Shown piece by piece: positions 1 to 7,428 of a stretch of 64,000 nt of DNA. The notes under the pieces were generated by a model. That model ran no database searches and was not told where the DNA came from. It was given only the letters and a program-made list of their open reading frames with translations. How positions within the stretch are numbered: position 1 is the first letter of the stretch; the number at the start of each line of letters is the position of its first letter. A program made the position numbers and the translations under genes. Source of the stretch: JBKECP01 sp047974765 (GTDB taxonomy: Bacteria; Pseudomonadota; Gammaproteobacteria; Pseudomonadales; Halieaceae); assembly GCA_047974765.1 (NCBI GenBank), contig JBKECP010000036.1, positions 1-64,000 of the forward strand, given 5' to 3'.

Positions 1-205
1 ACGAACGGCCTGACAACGCCTTTCGCTGTAATTGCCTTCAACAGGCCACACGCCTTTGGCTTCGAGGCAAGACAGCCATCAATTCCAATCACATGAGCGC
101 CTTGCAAAATCTGGATTTCCAGATGAAGCCCTGAATTTCTCTAAATTTATGCTCAATCCGGATTGACAGGTTCTGAATGCGCATTGCCGTTGCCTGACAT
201 TGCAT
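1..205. other. Unrecognised accessory segment
   Basis: No gene can be supported here. The minus strand carries a short open frame at 89-205 (about 38 codons, starting ATG at 205, with a basic stretch containing IRIEHKFREIQGF) that begins directly after the 11-bp repeat at 206-216. It is not a continuation of the RHS frame next door and may be a remnant of another mobile or accessory gene. The segment runs off the window start, so its left limit is unknown. Confidence 0.3.
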
Positions 206-216
206 AGTGCCTGTCC
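206..216. repeat. 11-bp direct repeat, left copy (AGTGCCTGTCC)
   Basis: AGTGCCTGTCC lies exactly where the RHS reading frame loses its YD-repeat character. An identical copy is at 1255-1265 at the other end of the RHS fragment, and a one-base variant (GGTGCCTGTCC) is at 1325-1335. The two exact copies frame the fragment in the same orientation, which looks like insertion or recombination through short repeats. Confidence 0.7.
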
Positions 217-1254
217 TATGTGTCTGGTCAGCCCCTCGGGGTATTCCAGGGCCTTCAACCAGCCGTAGTTGCCGTCGTACTGCATGCCACTGATGAAGCT
301 CTCCACGGTGCCGCTGGCATTGTCGCAGATTCCCGTGGTCACGTTGCGGACACGGGCCAGGCTGTCGTAGTTATAGGCCTTGCTCAGGGCCTTCATCGGC
401 GCCGTGCCGACCCACTCTTCCGCCAACAGGCCCTTCGCTACGCCACCGCCCGCCAGGGTGGCATCGTCATAGCGCCAGTAGGCCGTCTCATCTGTCCCAC
501 TGCTACTGCGCTGGGTCATCCGCCCCAGGGTATCGTAGCTGTAGCTCAGGGTGATATTACGGGCATCCGTCTCTGAGGCCAGTTCCCCAAAGCCGTTGTA
601 CACAAAGCTCTTCTGGCCCATATCCGGGTCATTGACCAGTGACTTGCGGCTAAAGGCATCGTAGCGGGCCACGATGGTCTTGCCCTTGGCGTCCTGAATG
701 CTCACCGGGTTACCCCGGCCGTCGTAGGCGTAGCGGGTGATACCGCCCATCGCATCCGTGGTCTGGATCAGTTGCTTAAGGCCGTTGAAGGTCCGGCTCA
801 TGGCCAGATCGCCCGCCAGGATACTTGTGGTCAGGCCCCTGCTCCCCTGATCGTGGACATAGGTGGTCAGCAGTTGGTCACTGTCCGCCTGATCCACCCG
901 CTTCTGCAGCAGCCGGCCCAGGGCATCGTAGCTTTCGTAATGGGTCCCCTGCGTGGATACCCCACTGCCTGAGGGGATTGACTCAAAGGTCGTCCAGCCC
1001 AGAGCGTCATAGGCACTTCGCTGGGTCACCAGCGTGCCATCGAAGCCCTCGCTATCAGCGCCCAGTGGCCGACCCCGCTGGTCGAAGTAGGCCGTCTGCC
1101 GGGGGCTGCCCGCCTGGATCTGTACCACCTTGAACTGGGCCAGACTCGGGCAGTTAGCATCACAGGGACGCACTGCCGTGTACTGGGTCGGTGCCAGATC
1201 ACTGCTCACACTCACCTGTTGGCCGAAGGGATCCAGGGTCGTGGTGGTAGGGGC
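217..1254 (-). pseudogene. RHS/YD-repeat protein, internal fragment
   Basis: The minus-strand frame contains a run of degenerate YD motifs (YDALGW, YDALGRLLQK, YAYDGRGN, YDAFSRK, YSYDTLGRMTQ, YNYDSLARV), the signature of RHS proteins, which build a beta-barrel shell around a C-terminal toxin. The frame stays open upstream past 1254 into low-complexity repeats without a plausible start, and at the other end it switches after a YPEGLT motif to unrelated sequence. Full RHS proteins are 1000 residues or more. This is roughly 340 residues of core with neither the N-terminal region nor the conserved core end and toxin tip, so it cannot be a working delivery protein. It is most likely a recombinational leftover of an RHS locus. 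Confidence 0.8.
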
Positions 1255-1340
1255 AGTGCCTGTCCATCTTGTTATCTTGTTATCTTGTTATCTTGTTATC
1301 TTGTTCTCGAAACCGAGGCCATGCGGTGCCTGTCCGTGTT
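1255..1340. repeat. Repeat block: 11-bp direct repeat plus 8-bp tandem array
   Basis: Begins with the right copy of AGTGCCTGTCC (1255-1265), followed by four perfect and one imperfect copies of the 8-mer CTTGTTAT (1268-1307). A variant GGTGCCTGTCC (1325-1335) follows, then short repeats of CGTGTTGCC (about 1335-1360). The 8-mer is not a multiple of three, so copy-number change would shift any frame read through it. It resembles slipped-strand microsatellite expansion. Confidence 0.8.
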
Positions 1341-1369
1341 GCCCCGTGTTGCCCGTGTTGCTCCGGAAT

Positions 1370-1397
1370 CAAAAAATCAATGACTCTGACCCTATTG
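1370..1397. repeat. Possible dispersed 'TCAATGACTCTGACCC' repeat
   Basis: The segment AATCAATGACTCTGACCC, downstream of the GTGCCTGTCC variant, resembles sequences I remember as scattered in many gammaproteobacterial genomes near REP-associated tyrosine transposases. Only one copy is in the window, so the assignment rests on memory and not on repetition seen here. Confidence 0.3.
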
Positions 1398-1504
1398 ATT
1401 CCCATAGGTCAACACAAAAACCTTGATCCACCCCATTTCCTATAACAGACTTAGAGAGGTTTATTACTCATGTGACCTATATGACGACCATTCAGTGAGC
1501 CCTT

Positions 1505-1881
1505 ATGACCTTAGGTGAGCGCATTAAGCGACTTCGACAGGAACGCAACTGGTCCCAGACCCAACTGGCCCAGCGGTTGAATGTCCATCAGAAGCAGGTA
1601 CCGGCTACGAGCGCAATGTGCATGTGCCGTCAGTGGAAGTGCTGATCCGTCTGGCGGAACTGCTGGATGTATCGCTGGATTATCTGGCGTTTGAGGATCG
1701 GGAAGACAGCCGCAGTGCCAGCCAGATCGCCGACCGCGATCTGCTGTCCAAGATGGAAGAAGTGGATAAACTGCCGGAAGCGGACAAAGCCATCATCAAG
1801 GCCGTGCTGGATTCCTTCATTCTCAAGAGCCGTTTTCAGCGGCTCGTCCATACTGACGACAATACCGTAGTCGCCCGTTAA
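1505..1881 (+). pseudogene. XRE-family regulator, frameshifted
   Basis: ATG at 1505 opens a helix-turn-helix protein (MTLGERIKRLRQERNWSQ, then TQLAQRLNV) typical of Cro/C1-type repressors. After QKQV at about 1603 the frame is lost. A second frame resumes at once with GYERNVHVPSVEVLIRLAELL and LDVSLDYLAFED and runs to the TAA at 1881. A single missing base in the codon after QKQV explains the break; restoring it gives a normal XRE domain (residues 1-70) plus a helical tail of about 55 residues. It sits 12 bases before the antitoxin gene, so it was probably the operon's regulator. A real mutation, a sequencing error or programmed slippage cannot be separated from the sequence alone. Confidence 0.8.
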
Positions 1882-1893
1882 GGAGGTTTCATC

Positions 1894-2082
1894 ATGCAAC
1901 ACGTTCATACTGCCAAACAGGAAGCGCTGGACGCCATCCAGCGATTGCCGGACAACGCCAACACCGAAGAGATCATGTACCGGCTGTACGTGCTGGAGAA
2001 TATCCGCCGCGGTCAGCAAGATGCTGTCGAAGGCAAAACCCAACCGGCTGAAGAGGTGCTCAAGGAAATTCAAACATGGTGA
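1894..2082 (+). CDS. Antitoxin of a ParE-type toxin-antitoxin pair
   Basis: Encodes 62 residues, largely helical and charged (…IQRLPDNANTEEIMYRLYVL…), the usual layout of a short toxin-neutralising antitoxin. A near-perfect Shine-Dalgarno AAGGAGG at about 1880-1887 precedes the ATG. Its stop overlaps the toxin start by 7 bases, which implies translational coupling. It shows no obvious ribbon-helix-helix motif, so DNA binding may have been left to the XRE protein upstream, as in three-gene paaR-paaA-parE-like operons. The antitoxin role follows from position and size; the sequence family was not identified. Confidence 0.75.
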   Translation: MQHVHTAKQEALDAIQRLPDNANTEEIMYRLYVLENIRRGQQDAVEGKTQPAEEVLKEIQTW

Positions 2083-2378
2083 AGTGGACGGCCCACGCCA
2101 AAGCCCAGCTTCGTCATATTCACGATTACATCGCCGAGGACTCCCCGCTCTACGCCAGGCGCGTCAGTGAAGAACTGGTGCAAAAAACCATTGGTCTGGA
2201 TGAGCTGCCCTGCAAGGGACACAAGGTGCCAGAACTGAACGAAGACGCCGTGCGCGAACTGGACCTTTACTCCTACCGGATTATTTACGAGATCAAATCC
2301 GATCACCTTACCGAGGTGCTTGCCGTGATTCATAAACGGCGGCATGTGGAGCCGGAAGATATTCCGAGGGAGCAATAA
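2076..2378 (+). CDS. RelE/ParE-superfamily toxin
   Basis: A 100-residue protein with the ParE/RelE layout: the N-terminal VKWTAHAKAQLRHIHDYIAE helix pair, a central GHKVPEL motif, ELDLYSYRIIYEI, and the C-terminal VLAVIHKRRH strand with basic residues. ParE members poison DNA gyrase and RelE members cleave mRNA on the ribosome; the YRIIYEI and HKRRH pattern is commoner in ParE-like proteins. It starts inside the antitoxin gene (7-base overlap). It is intact, so the cell should still need the antitoxin even though the XRE gene is broken. Confidence 0.88.
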   Translation: MVKWTAHAKAQLRHIHDYIAEDSPLYARRVSEELVQKTIGLDELPCKGHKVPELNEDAVRELDLYSYRIIYEIKSDHLTEVLAVIHKRRHVEPEDIPREQ

Positions 2379-2515
2379 CGAACAAGTTTCTAACAGTGAT
2401 TCATCGTACCAAACATCTTCATAATCACCCGCTATCAGAAATCGCCAACCAGGTGGAAGCCCGAGATATTTTTGTATTTCAGGGCACCATTCATATCCTA
2501 AAAACAATTTTCATT
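2379..2515 (-). pseudogene. Unidentified minus-strand fragment, possibly an immunity-type gene
   Basis: Reading the minus strand from about 2507, a protein-like segment (EWCPEIQKYLGLPPGWRF, then LIAGDYEDVWYDESLLE) runs into the antisense of the toxin gene and loses coding character. An ATG with a good Shine-Dalgarno (GGAGAAAGG) lies just upstream but in another frame, separated by a T5 run, so a homopolymer indel may have broken the start. It immediately follows another decayed frame (2498-2785). Order and overlap recall toxin/immunity tails of RHS loci, but neither piece was matched to a named family. Confidence 0.3.
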
Positions 2516-2785
2516 TTGCCTTTCTCCAAAGTTCGTACATTGAACTCGACAATAGCCTTGTGCCCCAAGTTGAAAACCAATAGCTCCGGCACCTACTACC
2601 AGACTCGCCGCGTTGAACTTTCTAAATTGCGGTAACGTCCTTAACTGCCTTCGTCCCATACGGAATTGCTTATCATCACCATAGGAGTTTCTGTTGCCTT
2701 GTTTTTGCAGCTCAGTATCAAGAACTTCAGCTACTTTTGTCCGATAGGGTTCGGCTTTATTCGGATTCTTTGTTCTTCTTTTTCT
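2498..2785 (-). pseudogene. Unidentified open frame, 95 codons without a clear start
   Basis: A minus-strand frame open from 2785 to the TAG at 2498-2500, with coding-like composition (KVAEVLDTELQKQGNRNSYG, a glycine/alanine patch VVGAGAIGFQLGAQG, and a cysteine-containing end CRVQCTNFGERQNENC). There is no start at its beginning; the first ATG (in QFRMGRR) would leave only about 52 residues. The hydrophobic glycine patch followed by a polar tail resembles the joint before toxin tips in polymorphic toxins, but this is a resemblance only. It overlaps the end of the neighbouring broken frame by 29 bases. Confidence 0.3.
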
Positions 2786-3273
2786 TCATTTTGTTGCTTT
2801 CTGAATGCAGTACGTAGACATCACCATTATCCAGCTCGATCTCGTCGATCAGCAGCATGGCGGAAGCGAAGCCGCGAAGAATGACCGTTTCGCTGCGCGA
2901 CAGTTTTTTGTATTGATTTTCAGGCGTTTAACTTCTGATGCTATCTGCAAAATAGCACGATGAACCATGGGTCTGCTTGTTTTTCAAGCGCCCTTCCTTC
3001 GAATACACCCAGCGTAAATAGCAGCCCGGCATTACCTTACTCGGGCAGCACAAAATCGACGATGGTTGCGTTGAGTTCTACCGAATTTTGCAAATCAAAA
3101 TCAGGGGACTCACTCCAGTCGTTAGTCACATCCGAGTATTCAACCAGTGCTTTGGGAATAGCCGCCGGAGACCTGGGTGGTTGAACGTAGGCCTGGGGAA
3201 GGAAGAGGAAGGAAAGACAAGCGACCAAAAATGTACTGCCCAATGAGCTACGAACCCGAAAAACACTGCGCAC
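2757..3273 (-). pseudogene. Broken gene for a small exported protein
   Basis: Starting at GTG 3273 (AAGGAA upstream) the minus strand encodes a signal-peptide-like start (basic RSVFRVR, then FLVACLSFLFLPQAYV) and about 50 further residues to a TAA at 3037-3039. Past that stop the same frame stays protein-like (GNAGLLFTLGVFEGRALEK, then QADPWFIVLF) until 2943. A different frame then continues with KKLSRSETVILRGFASAML and LIDEIELDNGDVYVL, ending at 2757. The simplest reading is one gene of about 170 codons disabled by a stop and a frameshift. Alternatively the first 78 codons are a complete small exported protein. No function was recognised. Confidence 0.45.
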
Positions 3274-3520
3274 GCCAACGATTCCTTATTTAGTCACTAT
3301 TGTTATCCATGACACCTGACCAGCCATTTCATGGTGTCAGTATGAATATGGCACAACAAAATGACATATCCAGTCAGATACTGTCTCGCTTACCCAATTG
3401 GGGCAATAAGGTGCCTGCTTTTATCATCACCGAACGTGGGCCAAGCGCGTAGTTTTGTATATAATTGCGCACTTTTTCGGGCAATTATGCCCGCATCTTA
3501 TATATTTTTTGAGATTCACA
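3274..3520. promoter_or_regulatory. Intergenic region before yhgN with short hairpin
   Basis: No gene is visible. A perfect 6-bp hairpin CGGGCA-ATTA-TGCCCG lies at 3478-3493, 28 bases before the yhgN start, within the likely leader. There is no T run directly after it, so it is not a convincing terminator. The sequence just upstream is AT-rich and could hold the promoter. Confidence 0.35.
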
Positions 3521-4114
3521 ATGGATACCGTTTCAGCTTTTATCACCCTGTTACTGGTGATGGATCCCGTTGGCAATGTGCCGGTTTTTCTGTCAGTTCT
3601 GAAGGACGTTGACAGCAGACGTCGGCAATGGGTAATTTTCAGGGAGCTGCTAATTGCGCTTGCGGTATTGTTGATCTTCCTCTTTGCGGGCCCGATTTTG
3701 CTGAAAGTACTGGGGCTGCAACAGGAAGCTATCAGTATTGCCGGAGCCATTATTCTTTTTCTGATTGCCATCCGCATGATCTTCCCTTCCCCTTACGGCA
3801 TGATGGGTGACACCCCCGACGGCGAGCCTTTTATTGTCCCCCTGGCCATTCCGTTAGTGGCAGGCCCCTCTTCGCTGGCTATCGCCATGCTAATGGTCAA
3901 TACCGATCCAACCCGCATGCTGGACTGGTCAACCGCACTGGTTGGCGCCTGGGCGGTATCCGCTGCTATTTTGATGTGCGCACCTTTGCTGCTAAAAGCC
4001 ATGGGCAACCGCGGTTTGATCGCCATGGAGCGGCTAATGGGTATGATCCTGGTGGCTATTTCAGTGCAGATGTTCTTCGATGGCGTACGGATCTTTTTGC
4101 ATATCCCGGAGTGA
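3521..4114 (+). CDS. yhgN: MarC/YhgN-family inner-membrane protein
   Basis: A 197-residue polytopic membrane protein of the MarC (UPF0056) family, the same length as E. coli YhgN. It shows about six hydrophobic segments, with the family's LLVMDPVGNVPVFL in the first and IPLVAGPSSLAIAML in the middle. The ATG at 3521 is preferred over an in-frame upstream start at 3455, because the latter adds a non-family leader that runs through the hairpin at 3478-3493. Members have been called putative antibiotic transporters but no substrate is established. It converges on the hydrolase gene and is transcribed alone. Confidence 0.9.
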   Translation: MDTVSAFITLLLVMDPVGNVPVFLSVLKDVDSRRRQWVIFRELLIALAVLLIFLFAGPILLKVLGLQQEAISIAGAIILFLIAIRMIFPSPYGMMGDTPDGEPFIVPLAIPLVAGPSSLAIAMLMVNTDPTRMLDWSTALVGAWAVSAAILMCAPLLLKAMGNRGLIAMERLMGMILVAISVQMFFDGVRIFLHIPE

Positions 4115-4159
4115 GGCTATTATCTCCAAACTGCTTTCCACACTATCAAGCACCCGCCT

Positions 4160-5122
4160 TCAGCCCAAGCCCATATAGCGATCAATCGCTCGCAGATAGC
4201 GCGCCCGCAGGGCTACACTTTCATTGGCGAGGTGATGCCCCGCATCGGGCACCAACTCAATACGACTGCCGGGAAAAAGCTGGCCAATACGCGGCAGGTT
4301 AAAGCGCCAATCGACAGTACCGTCGGCATCACCCTGCACGATCAGCGCCGGACCAACACCAAGATCATCAATTGCCAGCGCCGCCAGCCAGCGTCGCAGG
4401 GCGCCCACCCAGCACACGGGGATCCGCTTTGGTTGTAAGGGATCAAGCTGTAAAAAATCAATAAAATCCGGGTCCGAGGAATTAACGGCAAAACGGCGCG
4501 GTACGCTTTTCAGAAAGGGCTGCAACAGCAAGTGGGCGGTACGCACCTGCTGCCACTGTACCGGGCGCAGCAGTGGCGCCAGCAATACTGCATCACTAAA
4601 AGGCCAGGCATAGCGCGAGGCAAAATTAATCAGGGCGGCACAACCTGTGCTCTGGCCCATCACCCAGACAGGCAGATCTGGCAGGTGGGTCTGTTTGAGC
4701 GCCGTAATCACCGTCTCAATGCTGTCACCATAGTAATCAAAGCTATCAATCGCCGCCGCCTGGCCGCTGGACAGGCCGTGACCGGGCAGATCATAGGCGA
4801 TCACATTGCAGCCCCGGGACAGGCCGTACTCAATCAGGTGCCTGAACAAACCAGCATGATCAAAATAGCCATGTAATAACAGCAGGTTGCGTATTGCACC
4901 CGGCTGCTGCCAATAGTGGGCCACAAGCCGAAAATCACCGCAGGCAAGTCGGCCACAGTGATGTGCAAGACCGGTAAAGCGACGACTGAAATCAATGTGA
5001 TAAAAGTCGAGATACTGCTGAAACCGGCCCTGGTACAGCACGGACAAGGCGGCATCACTATCAGTTAGCAAAGGCAGAGCCGCCCCCAGTGACTGAAGGG
5101 CGGCGTAATCGGGCGCGGGCAA
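4160..5122 (-). CDS. Alpha/beta-hydrolase (S33 / monoacylglycerol-lipase-like)
   Basis: A 320-residue protein with the alpha/beta-hydrolase fold: oxyanion-side LLLHGYFDHAG (residues 82-91), YDLPGHGLS (110-118), nucleophile elbow GQSTG with Ser158, an acid in GDADGTVDW (about Asp267) and His296/297 in DAGHHLANE. It probably hydrolyses an ester or amide of a lipid or peptide; the substrate cannot be told. The start is a TTG 5 bases after the fba stop because no ATG occurs before the conserved core, so the exact N-terminus is uncertain. Position suggests cotranscription after tkt-epd-pgk-fba. No signal peptide is seen. Confidence 0.85.
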   Translation of the reverse strand: MPAPDYAALQSLGAALPLLTDSDAALSVLYQGRFQQYLDFYHIDFSRRFTGLAHHCGRLACGDFRLVAHYWQQPGAIRNLLLLHGYFDHAGLFRHLIEYGLSRGCNVIAYDLPGHGLSSGQAAAIDSFDYYGDSIETVITALKQTHLPDLPVWVMGQSTGCAALINFASRYAWPFSDAVLLAPLLRPVQWQQVRTAHLLLQPFLKSVPRRFAVNSSDPDFIDFLQLDPLQPKRIPVCWVGALRRWLAALAIDDLGVGPALIVQGDADGTVDWRFNLPRIGQLFPGSRIELVPDAGHHLANESVALRARYLRAIDRYMGLG

Positions 5123-5127
5123 GGGCG

Positions 5128-6192
5128 TCAGTTAACGCTGGCTTTCAAACTGCCCGCTTCATAAGCCTCAAACATACTTTGCAGGGAGTGAACTTTGATT
5201 TTGTCAGCGTGACCTGCCGTACCAAAGGCTTCATAGCGCGCAATACAAACATCTTTCATCGCCTGGATGGTTGGCGTGAGGAATTTACGCGGGTCAAACT
5301 CGGCGCGGTTTTCAGCCAGGAAGCGGCGCACAGCACCAGTTGAGGCCAGTCGCAGGTCGGTATCAATATTGACCTTGCGCACACCGTAACGAATGCCCTC
5401 CTGAATCTGCTCCACAGGCACACCGTAGGTCTCGGGGATGTCACCGCCAAATTCGTTGATCACCGCCAGCCACTCCTGAGGCACTGAAGAGGAACCGTGC
5501 ATTACCAAATGCGTATTGGGCAGCCGTGCGTGAATCGCCTTGATGGTATCAATAGACAATGTGTCGCCGGTGGGTGGACGGGAGAACTTGTAAGCACCGT
5601 GGCTGGTGCCGCAGGCAATGGCCAGTGCATCCACATCGGTGGCTTTAACAAAGGCGGCCGCTTCTTCCGGATCGGTCAACATCTGGTCATGGCTGAGTGT
5701 ACCTTCAGCACCGATACCGTCTTCCTCACCCGCCTGGCCGGTTTCCAGTGAGCCCAGACAACCCAGCTCACCCTCTACTGATACCCCACAGGCATGAGCC
5801 ATAGCCACCACTTCGCGGGTTACTTTAACATTGTAGTCATAATCAGCTGGGGTTTTGCCATCACTGCCCAATGAACCGTCCATCATCACCGAGGAAAAAC
5901 CCAGCTGAATGGAGCGCTGGCAAACGGCCGGTGATGTGCCATGATCCTGGTGCATCACCACCGGAATATGAGGAAATTCCTCGATTGCCGCCAGAATCAT
6001 ATGCCGCAAAAAAGGCGCTCCAGCGTATTTGCGGGCACCGGCGCTGGCCTGCATGATAACCGGCGAATTGGTTTTATCAGCCGCTTCCATGATGGCCCGG
6101 GTTTGCTCCAGGTTGTTGACGTTAAAGGCCGGTACGCCATAGCTGTATTCAGCCGCGTGGTCCAGCAGTTGTCGCATACTTATCAGTGCCAT
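5128..6192 (-). CDS. fba: Class II fructose-bisphosphate aldolase
   Basis: A 354-residue zinc-dependent aldolase of the Calvin-cycle subtype (CbbA/Fba class IIB-like), which cleaves fructose 1,6-bisphosphate to DHAP and glyceraldehyde 3-phosphate and can also act on sedoheptulose bisphosphate. Zinc and substrate motifs are visible: MHQDHGTSPAVCQRSI, MMDGSLGSDG, the GTSHGAYKF histidine, HGSSSVPQEWL and the phosphate-binding NIDTDLRLAS. It is the last enzyme of the tkt-epd-pgk-fba order, 35 bases after pgk. Confidence 0.96.
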   Translation of the reverse strand: MALISMRQLLDHAAEYSYGVPAFNVNNLEQTRAIMEAADKTNSPVIMQASAGARKYAGAPFLRHMILAAIEEFPHIPVVMHQDHGTSPAVCQRSIQLGFSSVMMDGSLGSDGKTPADYDYNVKVTREVVAMAHACGVSVEGELGCLGSLETGQAGEEDGIGAEGTLSHDQMLTDPEEAAAFVKATDVDALAIACGTSHGAYKFSRPPTGDTLSIDTIKAIHARLPNTHLVMHGSSSVPQEWLAVINEFGGDIPETYGVPVEQIQEGIRYGVRKVNIDTDLRLASTGAVRRFLAENRAEFDPRKFLTPTIQAMKDVCIARYEAFGTAGHADKIKVHSLQSMFEAYEAGSLKASVN

Positions 6193-6227
6193 TTTAATTT
6201 ACCTCTGTCCTTGATCTGTCCGCTGTT

Positions 6228-7400
6228 TCAGTTCTGCCGTGCGCGCTCTTCAAGTATGGCTACGGCAGGCAGTGTTTTACCTTCAACATATTCAAGGAAG
6301 GCGCCGCCGCCAGTGGAAATGTAGGAAACCTTATCGGCGATGCCGAATTTGTCAATGGCGGCTAACGTGTCGCCACCGCCAGCCAGTGAAAATGCCGCAC
6401 TATCGGCAATGGCCTCAGATAGTGCGCGGGTGCCAGCAGCAAATTGATCAAACTCAAACACACCAACCGGACCGTTCCATAAAATGGTACCAGCAGATTT
6501 GAGAATATCAGCAATTTGCTGCTGCGCCTGCGGACCAATATCAAAGATCATGTCTTCCTCGGTCACTGCATCAGCACTTTTAAGTTCGGCAACGGCCGTT
6601 TCAGAAAACGCCCTGCCAGTCAGCACATCATCCGGCAGCGGAATTTCTGTTTTTGCCAGCAGCGCTTTGGCAGCCGGAATCAGCTCATGCTCGCACAGGG
6701 ATTTACCCACCGGCTTGTTCGCTGCGGCCAGAAAAGTATTGGCGATACCACCACCAACCACCAGTTGGTCCACCTTGTCCGACAGGGTTTCCAGCACCGT
6801 CAGCTTGGTTGATACCTTGGAACCACCAACAATGGCCACCATCGGCCGGGCCGGTTTATCAAGGGCTTTGGCCAAGGCATCCAGCTCACCCGCCAGCAGC
6901 GGTCCGGCACAGGCCACTGGTGCATATTTCGCCACTCCATGAGTGGAAGCCTGGGCCCGGTGAGCCGTGCCAAAGGCATCCATCACAAAGATATCGCAAA
7001 GACCGGCATAAGCCCTTGCCAGAGCCTCATCATCTTTCTTTTCACCCGTGTTAAAGCGCACATTTTCAAGCAGGGCCACTTCGCCCGCAGCCAGTTCCAC
7101 ACCTTCGCGCCACTGACTGATCAAGCGCACCGGACAACCCAGCAAACCCGCCAGATGGTCAGCCACCGGGCCAAGAGATAAGACCGGGTCAAACTCACCC
7201 TCGGTGGGCCGCCCCAAATGCGACATCAGCAAAACCTTCGCACCAGCATCGGCAGCGGCTCGAATAGTGGGCAGTGCTGCCCGGATACGGGCATCTGAAC
7301 TGACCTTGCCATCTTTTAACGGTACATTGAGATCCTCGCGGATCAACACCCGCTGACCGCTCAAAGCCAGTTCACTCATCAATGTGATTTGCAGGCTCAT
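6228..7400 (-). CDS. pgk: Phosphoglycerate kinase
   Basis: A 390-residue cytosolic kinase interconverting 1,3-bisphosphoglycerate/ADP and 3-phosphoglycerate/ATP. Family motifs in order: RVLIREDLNVPLKDG, LLMSHLGRPT, ENVRFNTGEKKDD, the MDAFGTAHRAQAS substrate loop, VAIVGGSKVSTKL, the interdomain IWNGPVGVFEFD and C-terminal STGGGAFLEYVEGK. The length is that of the family. The start could be the first Met or the one at residue 8 (MSELAL); the second aligns better with short homologues. It lies 28 bases downstream of epd. Confidence 0.96.
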   Translation of the reverse strand: MSLQITLMSELALSGQRVLIREDLNVPLKDGKVSSDARIRAALPTIRAAADAGAKVLLMSHLGRPTEGEFDPVLSLGPVADHLAGLLGCPVRLISQWREGVELAAGEVALLENVRFNTGEKKDDEALARAYAGLCDIFVMDAFGTAHRAQASTHGVAKYAPVACAGPLLAGELDALAKALDKPARPMVAIVGGSKVSTKLTVLETLSDKVDQLVVGGGIANTFLAAANKPVGKSLCEHELIPAAKALLAKTEIPLPDDVLTGRAFSETAVAELKSADAVTEEDMIFDIGPQAQQQIADILKSAGTILWNGPVGVFEFDQFAAGTRALSEAIADSAAFSLAGGGDTLAAIDKFGIADKVSYISTGGGAFLEYVEGKTLPAVAILEERARQN

Positions 7401-7428
7401 GCCCTCTCCTTCCTGTTTTTCAGTTTTA

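Noticed and set aside
1268..1307. CRISPR-like array
   Set aside because: The units are 8 bases with no spacers; it is a simple tandem repeat.
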